Origin: Megamerina dolium
Lineage: Eukaryota > Arthropoda > Insecta > Diptera > Megamerinidae
DNA length: 64,000 nucleotides
Reading direction: 5' to 3'
Assembly (NCBI GenBank): GCA_963854835.1
Contig: OY978527.1
Coordinates: 26,679,557-26,743,556, forward strand
Positions 36,117 through 48,122 of the stretch are shown piece after piece. The first letter of the stretch is position 1. Every line of letters starts with the position of its first letter. The notes under the pieces were generated by a model. The model had not been told where the DNA came from. It saw only the letters and a program-made list of their open reading frames with translations, and made no database searches. The position numbers and the translations under genes were made by a program.

Positions 36117-37393
36117 TTATACCCTGCATAATGCAATATGCATGGTATATTCATTTCGGTCAGATGTTTGTGTCCACTTGAAGGAATCTCCGGAGATATA
36201 GACATAGATATATATTCGTGATCAGCGTCGATTAAATTTTCGATTTAACGATGTCCGTCCGTCCGTCCGTCCGTCCGTCTGTCTGTCACCTGGCTGGTTC
36301 GCACGATAACTTGAGTAAATATTGAGCTATTTCGATGAAATTTGGCATAAGTAATCTATGATCCAAGGGTACGGAGGGGATTGATATTGGGCATGATCGG
36401 TCAATAACCACACCCACACCAAGCATTCAAAGCGACTAACCTCGAAATTTTCAAAATCTTTAACTTGCTATAACTCACATAATATACCACTTGGGACAAC
36501 AATATTTTGCACATAGAGTTATATTATACTACTATATAACCTCGCCAAAAGTGGATGAGCCACGCCTACTTTCTAGCGTAGCTCCCATACAAAGTGTCTG
36601 TACTTCTTTTAAATTGAAACAGCTGTAACTTCTACAATCTTCTGTCTAGAATAACCATAATTGACACTTAGATTAACACGGTAGTCGGAAATGATATGGC
36701 AGAAAATCAATGTGCCACGCCCACTCCTTTTTGGGTCTCCCATACAAAGTTGCGGAAATTAAAAAAAATGTTACCGGTTATAACTTGCAAACTATTCAGC
36801 GTAGAATAACGAGATTTAAGGTGTGGATTAGTATTGTACGAGCAACTAGGCTCACAGAAAATGGGAGCACCACGCCCAGTGTTTATCGTAGCCCCCATAC
36901 AAATTTTAAATTGAAACAGCTGTAACTTAGGCAATCTTATGTCTACAATAACCATAATTGACACTTAAATTAATATCGTAGTCGGAAATAATCTGGCGAA
37001 AAATCTGCGTACCACGCCCACTTCTTATTAGGGCTCCCATACAAAGTTGAGGAAATTAAACAAAAATGTTAACCACCATAACTTCGAAACTATTCAACGT
37101 AGGACACCAAAGTTAAGGTGTGGATTAACATTGAAAAATTAATTGGATTTACTAGAAAGTGGTAAGCCACGCCCACTTTTTATATAGCTCCCATACTAAG
37201 CCTCGGAATTATCTTAAAATCCTTTTACTTCGTCAAAGTCAACCATATTTCGGGTGTAAATTAGTAGTATATGCAAAAATTGTTTCTCGAAAAGTGGAAA
37301 TAAAAGAAAAGTTGGATATTCGAGTAAACTTTTTATATACAAATCTACATATGCAGGGTATAGTTTGGTCGGCCCCAGCCGACTGTAAGGAGA
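36117..37393 (-). repeat. Composite 'TTATACCCTGCA' repeat, copy C, nested in a mariner
   Basis: Minus-strand copy. It reads ttataccctgcataatgc at its left (3') end and gactgtaaggaga at its right (5') end. It holds about six ~150-bp sub-repeats, fewer than copy B. The ACGGACGGAC tract is present as gtccgtccgtccgtccgtc near 36254-36272. It separates the central and C-terminal parts of a mariner transposase, so it inserted after the mariner did. The flanks are T-rich, and I see no clear target-site duplication. Confidence 0.88.
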
Positions 37394-37631
37394 TTTTTTT
37401 TATATACTTGTATAACGATATTTTATTAAATAAATGATGTACTTGTACAAATAAATTAACTAATCAACAAAACACGTTATTTGAAATGCAACTAGTAGAT
37501 CTAACTAACGAGTAATTTAATTCTGGTAATAAATATTTCAAAATATTCTCTGCTACTCTTCATATATCAGAAACTTGGTCATCGCAAGGTAAGATTACGT
37601 GGCTTAGTTCGTTTCGGTCTTCGGACCAAGT

Positions 37632-37890
37632 TTGTGTTGACAAACTTCGTAATAAAAGACCTGGATTACAAAAGAAAAAAATAATTTTTCACCAAGATAA
37701 TACGCGTAATCACACAAGTGTTCTGTTAAATTGAATGAATTAAAGTACGAAATGCTTACACATCCACCGCATTCACCAGGTTTGGCTCCCATCGACTACT
37801 ACCTCTCCGGAAACTTGAACCAATTATATTGCTATTGATATTGCAGCTGTGGAGCAATATTTTCGTTCAGTTTTGCTTTCAATACCTTTC
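37632..37890 (+). pseudogene. mariner transposase, C-terminal part, after the nested insertion
   Basis: It resumes with VDKLRNKRPGLQKKKIIFHQ, then DN (second catalytic Asp) with HTSVL. In another frame it continues MLTHPPHSPGLAPIDYYL, where PDLAP has become PGLAP but the third Asp (IDYYL) remains. The tail includes AAVEQYFRS. About 240 bp between copy C and this segment (37394-37631) is not explained and may be a further insertion. Confidence 0.75.
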
Positions 37891-38596
37891 AATCAATCTG
37901 ATATTAAATGCACTTCGCATTTTGTTTTAAAAAAATCTGGCAACTGAAGCCGTACAAGGTTTTCTTTGTTGGCAATTCCTTGTGTAATTTACTACAGAGC
38001 GTATTTCTGTATAATCAAATGAATATAGCGGTATTTTTATGATGTCCTTTGAAGTTGTCAAGTCAAGTTGATTACAAAATTCTATAATAAATAAAAGATG
38101 ATGTCTCATGGACCAGAGTTGTCATATTCATTAGATATTGGATCGCTGAATCTGATTCCTTATTAATCCGGAATCAATATAACAAAATGTATATGAGTTA
38201 TCCGATGTTGGAGGAAATATGTTGCCTAGGGCATATGATAATATAGCAGAAACCATTGTTGAAACTTTGAAAGTTAATGTTCGGAAATAGAAAGCTTCAA
38301 TGCATGTTATGCAAATGGATGTCAAACTTTATTTCTTAATAAATATTTAACAAACTATAGTACGGTTAGCTGACAGGATGGTAAGCAAACTAGTATGTAT
38401 AGTTATCATATATCATGTGGGGCACCCTTAAATACTTTAATGTTTGTTGTTTCTTCCTCTGTGTGGAAATATAGAAAATATAGTTTTTGTTAAAAATAAC
38501 TTTAATACAATATAAAAAAGTTTATAAAATCACCAAAAAAAAAACAAAAAAGAAAGTGTAGCCGCTCCACATTCAACACACTTCAAAATATATCTA

Positions 38597-39101
38597 TGAG
38601 GGCGGTCTCAGAACTACCCGACCTAACAAAAAAAAAAAACAACAAATTTGGGAAAATTGTTCTTTATTTCTCAACATAATCTCCTTTAAGCTCTATACAC
38701 TTTTCCCAGGGATATTCTATATGAACTGTCTAGCTTATTAAAATAACAATCTACCGCAGACTCCAAATTTGCCACCCAATATTTTATGCTCGTAAACGAA
38801 GGAGCAGACTCCACCAGAGTAAACTCTAGTTCGGAATCTAGTTAATATTCGTTGGACTGAGACCTTTCAAATGAAAGTATTGAATTGCATAAGGGTTACC
38901 CATTTTTCCATGTTTACAAATTCACTGAGGTCGTTTACATTCAATTGTTCCAAAAAAAAAATAATAATAATACTAAACAACATGGTGCCTTGAAACTTAA
39001 AATATATGTTTTATAAGGTTGCCACATTTCACCAAAGTAATTTTTTTCAAACTACTGCCTCCATCTATATGTCAGGTCGGGTAGTTCTGGGACCGTCTTC
39101 G
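38597..39101 (-). mobile_element. Short internally deleted mariner (family of 10660-11651)
   Basis: The 505-bp element lies between TA dinucleotides (38595-38596 and 39102-39103). The ~28-bp inverted ends are tgagggcggtctcagaacta and, inverted, cgaagacggtcccagaacta. On the minus strand it keeps the 5' coding part (YFHLKGLSPTN, then an APSFTS/KYWV-like stretch) and the last ~40 codons (ending near WEKC...), with the catalytic core deleted. It is a non-autonomous derivative of the mariner family whose decayed long copy lies at ~10.7-11.7 kb. Confidence 0.9.
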
Positions 39102-39103
39102 TA

Positions 39104-41616
39104 TGTGCTTGGGTTACGTTTTCATGCAGAAAGTTGCACAAACTTTTAGCACACATTTTTTTAGGTGAATGTTTTATTTAAATTTTGCTTTCATGTTTAT
39201 TCTATTTTTCGCTGAAAAGCCTCTCTTCTATTTGAGAGTGTCGTACAAAAGTTATGCCTAACAAGTGTTAAGGAAAACGAAACAAAATATAAACAAAACA
39301 AACAAAACAACTCATCACCTCTACCAACTAGGTGTCATTCCAAAATTAAATATATATTCCAAAATAAACAAAAAACAAAAACAAACAACAACAAATCCGG
39401 CGTAAAAAAGATAAAAAGGATTTTTTAATAATTCTCTTTTAATTTATTCTCGTTGGTACGCCTGTACCTACTACATATAGAAAATGCGTATTTATCAAAT
39501 TCTTCCGGCTAACCGAATGGGTTCAATTGGTGTTGCTGCCTGCTGTCGTTACTGTTGTTATTGTTACTTTGTAACCACCAAAAATCATCTACTTTATATC
39601 TTTTTTAAAATTGCATATAATTTTCAATTATCTACTTGATATCCTAAATAAATATTGTACTCTTACATAGCGATTCACTCGAATATGAGCGTAGGTAAAT
39701 CTGAAAGTATTTGGAAAAGAGTATCAAGTGTCATTTATCGAATTTTCGTAGAATTTTGCATTAAATATGGTAAATGTTCTGAAAACCTTTCAAACATATA
39801 CCATTTTTGTGAACAAATTGAAAATCCTGATGAGAAATTCCGTTAAGAAAATTAAATAAAATATAAAAAGGGAAAATTTTCAAAAATAATAAAAACAGCA
39901 ACAAAGAGAATTTGTTGTATAAAATATATAATACATTTTTTCCGGAAACTTTTAGGAGTTTTTTCGTTAATATCTACCTATATACACTCTAGGTCTAGGA
40001 ATGAACTTATTTAAGAATTTTAAGAATTTAGCCTTTTCCATTAAGCGCACTGTCGTCTAAAGTCATAGTTATGATCGAGCATTAGAACAACCATACCTCG
40101 TGTACAACCATCGTATTCAATAAAGTGTATTCACTAGCATTTTTACTGTGCCCTGATTCAGTTCGATCGAAGTTGTAACGATGAATTTACTGAAATATCC
40201 TAGTTCAAAAGTGACTTCAAATTGAAAATAAGCTCTCACAATTGGAAGGAACAAGTTCCTAGGAAAGCAGTTCGTTTATAGTCTGTGCCATTTTGATTTT
40301 TAAAAGATTTTTACGGAGACTGTGTCGTGCAACTAGGCACTCTTTAGCATTATTCAATACCATTTTGAATTTTATGCTTGTTTCCTTTTGCTCATATTTT
40401 CACATAAACACATTACTAATAAATTAATTTTATATTATGAGTTTTCTTTGGAAATTTATTAATATAAAATTTAATAAATTCCTAAATGCATTGGTTATAT
40501 AACCACATATAACATACACTATATGCCATATATAAGTCAATTAGATGAAAATATCACACACACACACACAAATACGTTCACATAAAACACAAATCAAATA
40601 AATCAAATAAATGAATTGAAAACCACAATATTATTAATATTTACTAAGCAAATATAAGGTAAGAAATTTTATTATTTTATATATTTTTATATCAAAAATT
40701 CATTATTTCACAAGTGCTTATATTGGAATACGCACATACATATATGAGTACTGTATTTATATATATATTCAAAAGATTTGTATTTCACAAGAGCAATCTT
40801 TGAGCCTGTTGTAATGTAATAACATCATACAAGAGTTCTGACAAAAAGTTAGCCATTAAAATTATGAAATACAAAGGAATTCAAATTTTGTTGATATGTA
40901 ATAAATTTAACATCGAGCATTTATATGTCTTCAAGCACCTTCTTTAGTAATCTGTACAGCATAGCTTGTTCCACTGTTAATATGTCTTTCAAGTGGTGCT
41001 TTAAAATTGTGAATGCATCGAAAAAATCTCTCCTCATTAGTATATATAACATTTTAAAGGTAAAAGGTGGAACTTTTATTACTTTATAGTAATTGAAAGT
41101 GGTAAGATTATAAACAATCAGGCCTTTTTCCGGTCAGTCATTTTATCTCACACATGAAAAAAGAGAAAGGCAAAGAAATTAAATATTCAAATGATCGTAA
41201 AAACCAAAAAATCTTTGTAAAAAGATAATACTATTTTTACCGAAGACTTGGAAAATTTTGTCTCATAAAATATTATCAGAAGCTCTCTCTTCTGTTTTTT
41301 TTATTAATATCACCAATTTCATTGCTGTCTGTAAGTTTTTGTTGTTAATAAGCGTTTCTGGAAATATTTCAACACATACTTTGTTCCTAATTGTTCCTAA
41401 TGTAAGTTGATGTAAATTCATGGTTACGAGAATGTGAAAAATAATTCTGTTTAATCACAATAGTTTTTGTGATCCCAAAAAAATATACTTGTCTTCAGGT
41501 TTTTACGTTGCTTTATTTGTCTGTAGAACTATCTGCTAACATCACTTTCTTCCGACTACTCTCTACTCTCCACATTCTACTTATATATAAATGTACAAAA
41601 AACAGAAACAAAAAAA
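39104..41616. other. Anonymous AT-rich DNA
   Basis: No supported gene. A short (CA)n run lies at 40556-40570. The small frame at 39655-39846 shows no known domain. Confidence 0.5.
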
Positions 41617-42901
41617 TCTCCTTACAGTCGGCTGGGGCCGACCAAATTATACCCTGCATATGTAGATGTATATATAAAAAGTTTGCTCGTATATCCATCC
41701 TTTTCTTCCACTACTTTGTATAGGACCTACATTAAGAAGCAGGCGTACCTCACCAATTTTGGAGGATCAATTTCTGCCTATACTACTAAACTACATAGGT
41801 TGCAATGGGTTGACTTAGACGTATTATTTAGGAAGTTATGGGTGTTTTTATGTTTAAGATAAATCCGACACTTTGTACGGAAGCTATATAAAAAGTGGGC
41901 GTGACTTATCTCTTTCTTGTATATCTAATTAATTTTTCAATATTAATCCACAAATTAAATTTGGTTGTCCTACGCTATATGGTTTGTAAGTTATGGAGCT
42001 TAAAGTTAGTTTAATTCTCTTGACTTTGTATGGGAGACTCATGAAGGAGTGGGCGTGGCACACTGATTTTCAGCCAGATTTTTGCCGACTACCATGTTAA
42101 TCTAAGTGTCAATTATGGTTATCCTAGACAGAAGATTGCCGAAGTTACAGCTGTTTCAATTTAAAACTTGTATGGGGGCTACGATAAACAGTGGGCGTGG
42201 TGCTCCCATTTTCTGTGAGCCTAGTTGCTCGTACAATACTAATCCACACCTTAAATCTCGTTATTATACGCTGAATAGTTTGCAAGTTATAACCGGAAAC
42301 ATTTTTTTTAATTTCCGTAACTTTGTATGGGAGACCCAAGAAGGAGTGGGCATGGCACACTGATTTTCTGCCATATTATTTCCGACTACCATGTTAATCT
42401 ATGTGTAATTTATGGTTATTCTGGACAGAAGATTGTAGAAGTTATAGATGTTTCAATTTAAAAGAAGTACAGACACTTTGTATGGGAGCTACGCTAAAAA
42501 GTGTGTGTGGCTCACCCATTTCTGGCGAGGTTATGTAGTAGTATAGTGCGACTCTATGTGCCAAATATTGTTGTCCTAGGTGGTATATTAAGTGAGTTAT
42601 AGCAAGTTAAAGATTTTGAAAATTCCGAGGTTAGTCGCTTTGAATGCTTGGTGTGGGTGTGGCTATTGACCGATCATGCCCAATATCAATCCCCTCCGTA
42701 CCCTTGGATCATAGGTTACTTATGCCAAATTACTTATACTTATACGGAGGGACGGACGGACATCGTTAAATCGAAAATTTAAGCGACGCTGATCACGAAT
42801 ATACATATATCTATATCTATATCTCCGGAGATTCCTTCAAGTGGACACAAACATCCGACCGAAATGAATATACCATGCATATTGAATTATGCAGGGTATA
42901 A
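41617..42901 (+). repeat. Composite 'TTATACCCTGCA' repeat, copy D
   Basis: Starts tctccttacagtcggctggg and ends gaattatgcagggtata. About six ~150-bp sub-repeats are present (variants of TTTGTATGGGRG at ~41713, 41870, 42026, 42168, 42324 and 42478). Near 42728 the ~80 bp that other copies carry between 'cttatgccaaatt' and the ACGGACGG tract is replaced by acttatacttatacgg. No coding was recognised. Confidence 0.9.
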
Positions 42902-42946
42902 AAAGGACGACCGTTAACGTGAATCAGTTACATAATATAAAACGTT

Positions 42947-42964
42947 ATACTTAACATATACTTA
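42947..42964. repeat. Target-site duplication of the RTE-type LINE (3' side)
   Basis: The 18-mer atacttaacatatactta is repeated perfectly at 46341-46358. It sits immediately beyond the AAGT-type tail of the minus-strand LINE. Confidence 0.95.
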
Positions 42965-43002
42965 CTTACTTACTTATGTGGCCATAACAACCGAATATCG
43001 AT

Positions 43003-44401
43003 TTAGGCCGAAAATAACATGCTTCGCCAACCATCTCTGTTCATCGCTAGCTGGCGCCAGTTAGAAATTCCAAGCGCCGTCAGGTTCTCCAGTACTTGGT
43101 CTTTCCACCGGAGGTTTGGTCTTCCTCTTTTGCGTCGTCCTCCAGCGGGTTCCGAATATAACACCTTCTTAGCTGGAGCGTGTTCTTCCATTCGCTCGAC
43201 ATGACCTAGCCAGCGCAGCCGCTGGATTTTGATGCGCTTTACTATGTCAATATCGGCATACAGCTCGTACAGCTCATGGTTGTACCTTATTCGGTACTCG
43301 CCACCAACGCAAATAGGTCCAAAGATCTTGCGTAGGACTTTTCTCTCGAAAACTCCAAGTATTCGCTCATCCGAGGTGGAAATTGTCCAGGCTTCAGCGC
43401 CATATGTTAGGACAGGCATGATGAGAGACTTGTAGAGTGTAGTTTTCGTTCTTCGAGAGAGGGCTCGACTTCTCAATTGCTTACTCAGCCCAAAGTAACA
43501 CCTGTTAGCAAGAGTTATCCTACGCATGATCTCCAAGCTGACGTCATTACTGCTGTTAATGCTGGTTCCAAGATAGACAAAGTCCCTTACTACTTCAAAA
43601 GCGTAGTTGTCAACAGTGACGTGCTGTCCAAGACGCCGGGACTCTTTGTTTGTTGACACTAGATACTTCGTCTTGCCCTCGTTCACCGTGAGACCCATCC
43701 GACGCGACTCTCTTTCCAACTCTGAGAATGCTGCACCGACTGCTCGCGTGTTCATGCCGATTATGTCAATATCGTCGGCATACGCTAACAGCATGACACT
43801 TTTGTTGAAGATAGTGCCATTATGTCGTAGATCAGCAGCTCGTATTATTTTCTCCATAATAAGATTGAAGAAGTCGCACGATAACGAATCACCTTGTCTT
43901 AAACCCCGTTCGGTATTAAGCGGTGCGGAGAGGTCCTTCCCAATTTTCACTGCACAACGGGAGTTATGCAGTGTCATTCTACAAAGTCGAATGAGCTTTG
44001 CAGGAATACCGAACTCAGACATTGTTGCGTAGAGGTAATCCCTTACCGGACTGTCGAAAGCGGCTTTATAATCAACAAATAGGTGGTGTGTGTCGATCTG
44101 TTTTTCTTGGGTCTTCTCCAGGATTTGGCGCAGTGTGAAAATCTGGTCGATGGTGGATTTACCAGGTCTGAAGCCACACTGATACGGTCCAATCAGGTTG
44201 CTGAGCATAGGCTTCAACCTTTCACACAGTACGCTCGATAGAACCTTGTACGCGATGCTCAGGAGACTTATTCCACGGTAGTTGGCGCAAATTGTGGGGT
44301 CTCCTTTTTTATGTACAGGACAGAGAACACTGAGCCTCCAATCATCAGGCATGCTTTCATCCGACCATATTCTGCTTATGAGCTGGTGCATGCGGGTGAG
44401 C
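43003..44401 (-). pseudogene. RTE-type ORF, reverse transcriptase half
   Basis: This is the RT for target-primed reverse transcription. The open frame of 462 codons reads LCPVHKKGDP, NYRGISLLSIAYKVLS, YQCGFRPGKSTIDQIFTLRQ, the catalytic LFVDYKAAFD, RGLRQGDSLSCDFFNLI and the catalytic YADD at 43771-43782. Then come KYLVSTN, DFVYLG and MPVLTYGAEAWT. The tail has LRWLGHVERM and GGRRKRGRPNLRWKDQV, typical of RTE-type proteins sometimes annotated as RNA-directed polymerases. All RT catalytic residues are present. It is separated from the endonuclease half only by the 11-bp duplication (44391-44412), which shifts the frame. Confidence 0.92.
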
Positions 44402-45914
44402 TGCGGGTGAGCAGCTCATCGCCTCCGGTCTTAAACAACTCGGCAGGCAGGCCATCAGCACCTGCAGCTTTGTTGTTCTTCAGCCTTAAAATGGCCGTTT
44501 CAACCTCGTCATAGTCGGGTGGTGGAACATCAACACCATCATCTGTAATTGGGGTTATCGGGCATTCTCCTCCACTGGCGGAATTGTTCGTAGCATCGCC
44601 ATTCAGTAACGTGGAGAAGTGTTTCCTCCATAGGCTCAGTACACTCTGGACATCCGTAACCAGATTCCCATTTCCATCACGACAAGAAGAGGCTCCGGGA
44701 TTTAAACCTCCACTCAGGCGCTTGATCTTTTCAAAGAATTTTCGAGTCTCATTCTTGTCGGTACACATCTCTATCTCCTCACACTCGCGTCTTTCCAACT
44801 CCCTCTTCTTGCGCCTGAAAAGACGTCTCTCTGCACTCCTTTTCTCTCTATACCGCTCCTTAACAGCTCGCGTTACGCCTGCACGCAGGGTTTTTCTGTA
44901 GGCGGCGTCTTTCTCTGCGGTAGCGTCGCGACACTCCTGATCATACCACTCATTCCTCAGAGGCCGGTAGTAACCGATTACCTCCTCGGCAGCAGTAGTC
45001 ATGGAGTGGGATATATGTGTCCACCGTGCGCATGTATCATCAAGTGGGGGAGTGTTCTGCATAAGCAGATCCGATAGTCGAGTGGAAAATGCATCTGCTG
45101 TCTCTGGTGATCGCAGCTTACTGACGTCGAGCTTTCTCTGTGTGGGACTTCTCTTGTTATTTGCGACACATAGGCGTGTGCGCACCTTAGCTGCAACAAG
45201 GTAGTGATCCGAGTCGATGTTGGCACCACGGATCGATTTCACGTCCATCACACTGGAAGCATGCCTTCCGTCAATCACCACATGATCAATTTGGTTTCTT
45301 GTACGTTGATCTGGAGACAGCCATGTCGCTTTGTGGATGTCGAGATGCTGGAATCTGGTACCACCAATTACCATGTTTCGTGCTGCGGCGAAGTCGATCA
45401 GCCTCATTCCGTTATCGGAGGTGTTCTGGTGGAGGCTGAATTTTCCGACAGTTGGACCAAAGGTACCTTCCTTACCAACCCTGGCATTAAAGTCGCCAAG
45501 CACGATTTTGATATAGTGGCGGGGGCAGCGGTCATAAGCTTCTTCGAGGCGCTGAAAGAAGCTCTCCTTGGTCACATTGTCCTTCTCATCCGTCGGAGCG
45601 TGGGCACATATAAGGCTGATGTTGAAAAATTTTGCCTTGATGCGGATTGTGGCCAGCTGTTCGTTCACAGGTGTGAACTGTGAGACAAGATGTCGTAGTC
45701 TCTTGCTGACCAAAAATCCACATCCTAATTCGTGCCTTTCAGCATGGCAACTGTAGTAGATGTCACAGGACGCTCTTTTGGAGCAGCCCTGTCCTGTCCA
45801 TCTCATTTCCTGGAGAGCGGTGATGTCAGCTCTGTATTTTTCGAGGACATCAACCAGCTGGATAGAGGTACCCTCCCTATAAAGGGATCGGACATTCCAG
45901 GTGCATACCCGTAA
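44376..45914 (-). pseudogene. RTE-type ORF, APE endonuclease half
   Basis: This is the endonuclease that nicks the target. The frame is open from LRVCTWNVRSL (45914) although the first ATG in it is only at 45806; an overlapping frame begins MPRIRTTAFVDDP at ~45976. Catalytic motifs are complete: TWNVRSL (Asn), ALQEMRW (Glu), VLGDFNARVG (Asp/Asn), RNQIDHVVID and SDHYLVAAKV (Asp-His). A basic coiled linker (REKRSAERRLFRRKKRELER) leads to the RT part (LKNNKAAGADGLPAELFK). The frame ends ~25 bp after the 11-bp duplication. This protein family is often mislabelled craniofacial development protein 2. Confidence 0.92.
44391..44412. repeat. 11-bp tandem duplication that breaks the RTE-type ORF
   Basis: tgcgggtgagc is repeated directly (44391-44401 and 44402-44412). 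The extra 11 bp shifts the reading frame between the endonuclease and RT halves. Confidence 0.92.
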
Positions 45915-46340
45915 ATCGTGGTCCTTTTTCGTTTGCGGGGGTCATCAACAAAAGCGGTAGTCCTTATCCGAGGCATATTTGTTTTTTTCATTGGGGGGGT
46001 TTTTTATGTGGCGGGTCCCAAACCCAACTCACAACCTCTAACCGAGGAGATTTTCGCCACTCACTTCAGCCGCCTCCCAGCGGGTGCCAGGAAGACGTTG
46101 CCCGGTGGTCGCCACATGGAGGGCCCCCATTAATAATAATGAAAGCGCCATCACAGAGTAAGCAGAGCAAGCTATATGACTACCCCTCATTAATAAATAA
46201 AGGTATCATCACATAGCGCTCAGATCAAACTACATGACAGCCAGTGAGTGGACTTGCGATGAGTTCAACAAGGATTGCGCTAGCCCCACCTGGTTGAGGC
46301 AGTTAGACACGTTACCTTGCGAAAACACCACCAGACCACC

Positions 46341-46358
46341 ATACTTAACATATACTTA
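46341..46358. repeat. Target-site duplication of the RTE-type LINE (5' side)
   Basis: Perfect copy of the 18-mer at 42947-42964. Confidence 0.95.
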
Positions 46359-47014
46359 GTACAAATTAATCATAATTCATCACATTCCTGAACAAATTCT
46401 TTAAATCAAACCAAACTTTCGCTATCATCGATCCCAAAGTGCTGTTAGAGGGATAAGTGGTAGTATGATCGACCCTCATTTATTTTTACTATTTATTATA
46501 TTTCATTATTAATATCTGTTCATATAAGATTTTCAAAAAGCACTTTATATTTCTGCAGAAACATTTGTTGATTGATGGACATTGCAAAACGCAGTATTTT
46601 TTGTTTGTTTATTTGTATACTAAGAACAATATTCCAATGGGGTTCCAATTTGTATTTATTGAGTATTTATTTGTTATGATTCCTTATGGTAAATATTGGA
46701 TTTTAACAATTGCAAATTAATTTTGGTTTTTGGTTGAAACAAAACTTATTAAAATATCATCTATGATTAAATTTAATATATTTGGAAAAAAAAGAACAAT
46801 AACTAAACAAATAAAAAAAAGTGAAAATAATTAAAACGTAGAAAATTACCATTTGCTGCTTTTTGGTTATTTTGTGTGTGAAATAAAATATTTAATTAAA
46901 TGCAAATTATTCATATTGTCGTTACATGCGTACTACATATATATCCCATATATGTATAAGTTTGTCGACGTATGTGTGTATGTAGTTAAGTATATATATA
47001 CAAATATATATATG
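46359..47014. other. Anonymous AT-rich DNA
   Basis: No supported gene. A and T runs only. Confidence 0.5.
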
Positions 47015-47026
47015 TATATATTACGT

Positions 47027-47396
47027 ATATATGTGGGTGCCGTAGCTCAGTGGTTAGTGTGTTCGCCTTCTGATCTGTAGGTCGTGGTTCAATCCCCGGC
47101 TGATCCATAACAAATTTAATATCGATAAGATTTTTTTTTCGAACGGTACCCACCTGTCGGCAAGCAATTGGCAATTCTTCCGACAGTAACAACTTGCCAT
47201 GAAAAAGCTTCTTAAAGAACTCTGTGACAAAGCTCAGAAAAAGTGATGTCACAAGTTTTCTGCCGTTCGGAACCGGCTAAAATAAGTAGGTCCCTTCTAA
47301 TATTGTCCAAAATTTAAGACGCACAACAGTAATGGAAGAGAAGCTCGGCCAATGAGCCCTTTGGGGCTTTATGTGCCACATATTTATTTATTTTTT
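47027..47396 (+). mobile_element. tRNA-derived SINE, copy 4 (best preserved)
   Basis: The pol III head gtgggtgccgtagctcagtg has an A box TAGCTCAGTGGTTAG, a tRNA-like anticodon arm region (GCCTTCTGATCTGTAGG) and a perfect-looking B box GGTTCAATCCCC. The body ends gtgccacatatttatttatt. It is flanked by a 12-bp duplication TATATATTACGT (47015-47026 and 47397-47408). A few bases of TA sequence separate the left duplication from the tgggtgcc start. Confidence 0.93.
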
Positions 47397-47408
47397 TATA
47401 TATTACGT

Positions 47409-48111
47409 TTATTTTCCCTTTAAATATACAAATTGCATATGTTGATGCTTTTTCATACTTTTGTCGCTGACAATATGCGATTAATAAAAGCTACTGTGTG
47501 TGTCGATGAATGACTATGCATGTGTAGTAATGATAATAAGCAACATAATAATAATGTTTTCATTTTTATTATTTTTCGTTTATTATTATTATTTTGTCGT
47601 CTTTTTTTTTTTTGTGTACTGTAACATACGCTTACATCCATTTACAATTGTACGTTAAAAAGCAACCACAATACGTGTGAACATATGTAATTACTTTCTT
47701 TGATAACACTTAAACATGTGTAAACGGTTATGTAGATAAGTAAATATTTATACAGTTATGTAGAAGGGAATAGGTGCTTCTCTATAAAGAATCAATACTT
47801 CGAACTAAAGTCAAGTTAGGCTAGTGTGGCGGTCTCTACCACCAAAAGACGCCCTTCGTGATAGTTATACTTGTATAGCCATTGAATCAATTGGACAGGT
47901 TGTAATACTTCAAGAATAATTTTCTTTGAATATTTTTATAGTACATGGACACGAGACTATCTCCAGTTTATATTCCTCCTCGCAAATCTTGCAGACATCG
48001 TTTGGTACGTATCCTAAACCTATACAAACAACATTAATGCCTATTAAAAAATGGCACACAAAACGTCATTTGTATAGGTTAGTAAATTGCTTTTGGCGAT
48101 TTTTGCTAAGT
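47409..48111. other. Anonymous DNA
   Basis: No supported gene. T-rich tracts and a short AAT-type simple repeat near 47540-47600. Confidence 0.5.
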
Positions 48112-48122
48112 GTGGGTCAGAA

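Larger units (their letters stand above)
42965..46340 (-). mobile_element. RTE-type non-LTR retrotransposon, near complete
   Basis: The 3376-bp element on the minus strand is bounded by a perfect 18-bp duplication. Features match RTE-type LINEs: a compact size, one long APE-plus-RT open frame without RNase H, a 3' UTR of only ~38 bp, and a tetranucleotide tail (ataagtaagtaagtaag on the element strand) instead of poly(A). The 5' UTR occupies ~45992-46340. The single obvious coding lesion is an 11-bp tandem duplication. A truncated relative lies at 48123-49053. Confidence 0.94.

Noticed and set aside
36707..36964. Small frames recurring as near-identical peptides at 34.2, 36.8 and 42.2 kb (MSIMVILDRRLPKLQLFQFK-type)
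   Set aside because: They are translations of the repeated ~150-bp units of the composite repeat, present in both strands' frames; no sign of protein-level selection visible.
45204..45683. 159-codon plus-strand frame
   Set aside because: Antisense shadow of the RTE-type endonuclease.
46240..46340. Possible HDV-like ribozyme at the 5' end of the RTE-type LINE
   Set aside because: The 5' terminus ggtggtctgg has no matching 7-bp P1 partner followed by a proper loop and J4/2, so I could not build the fold.
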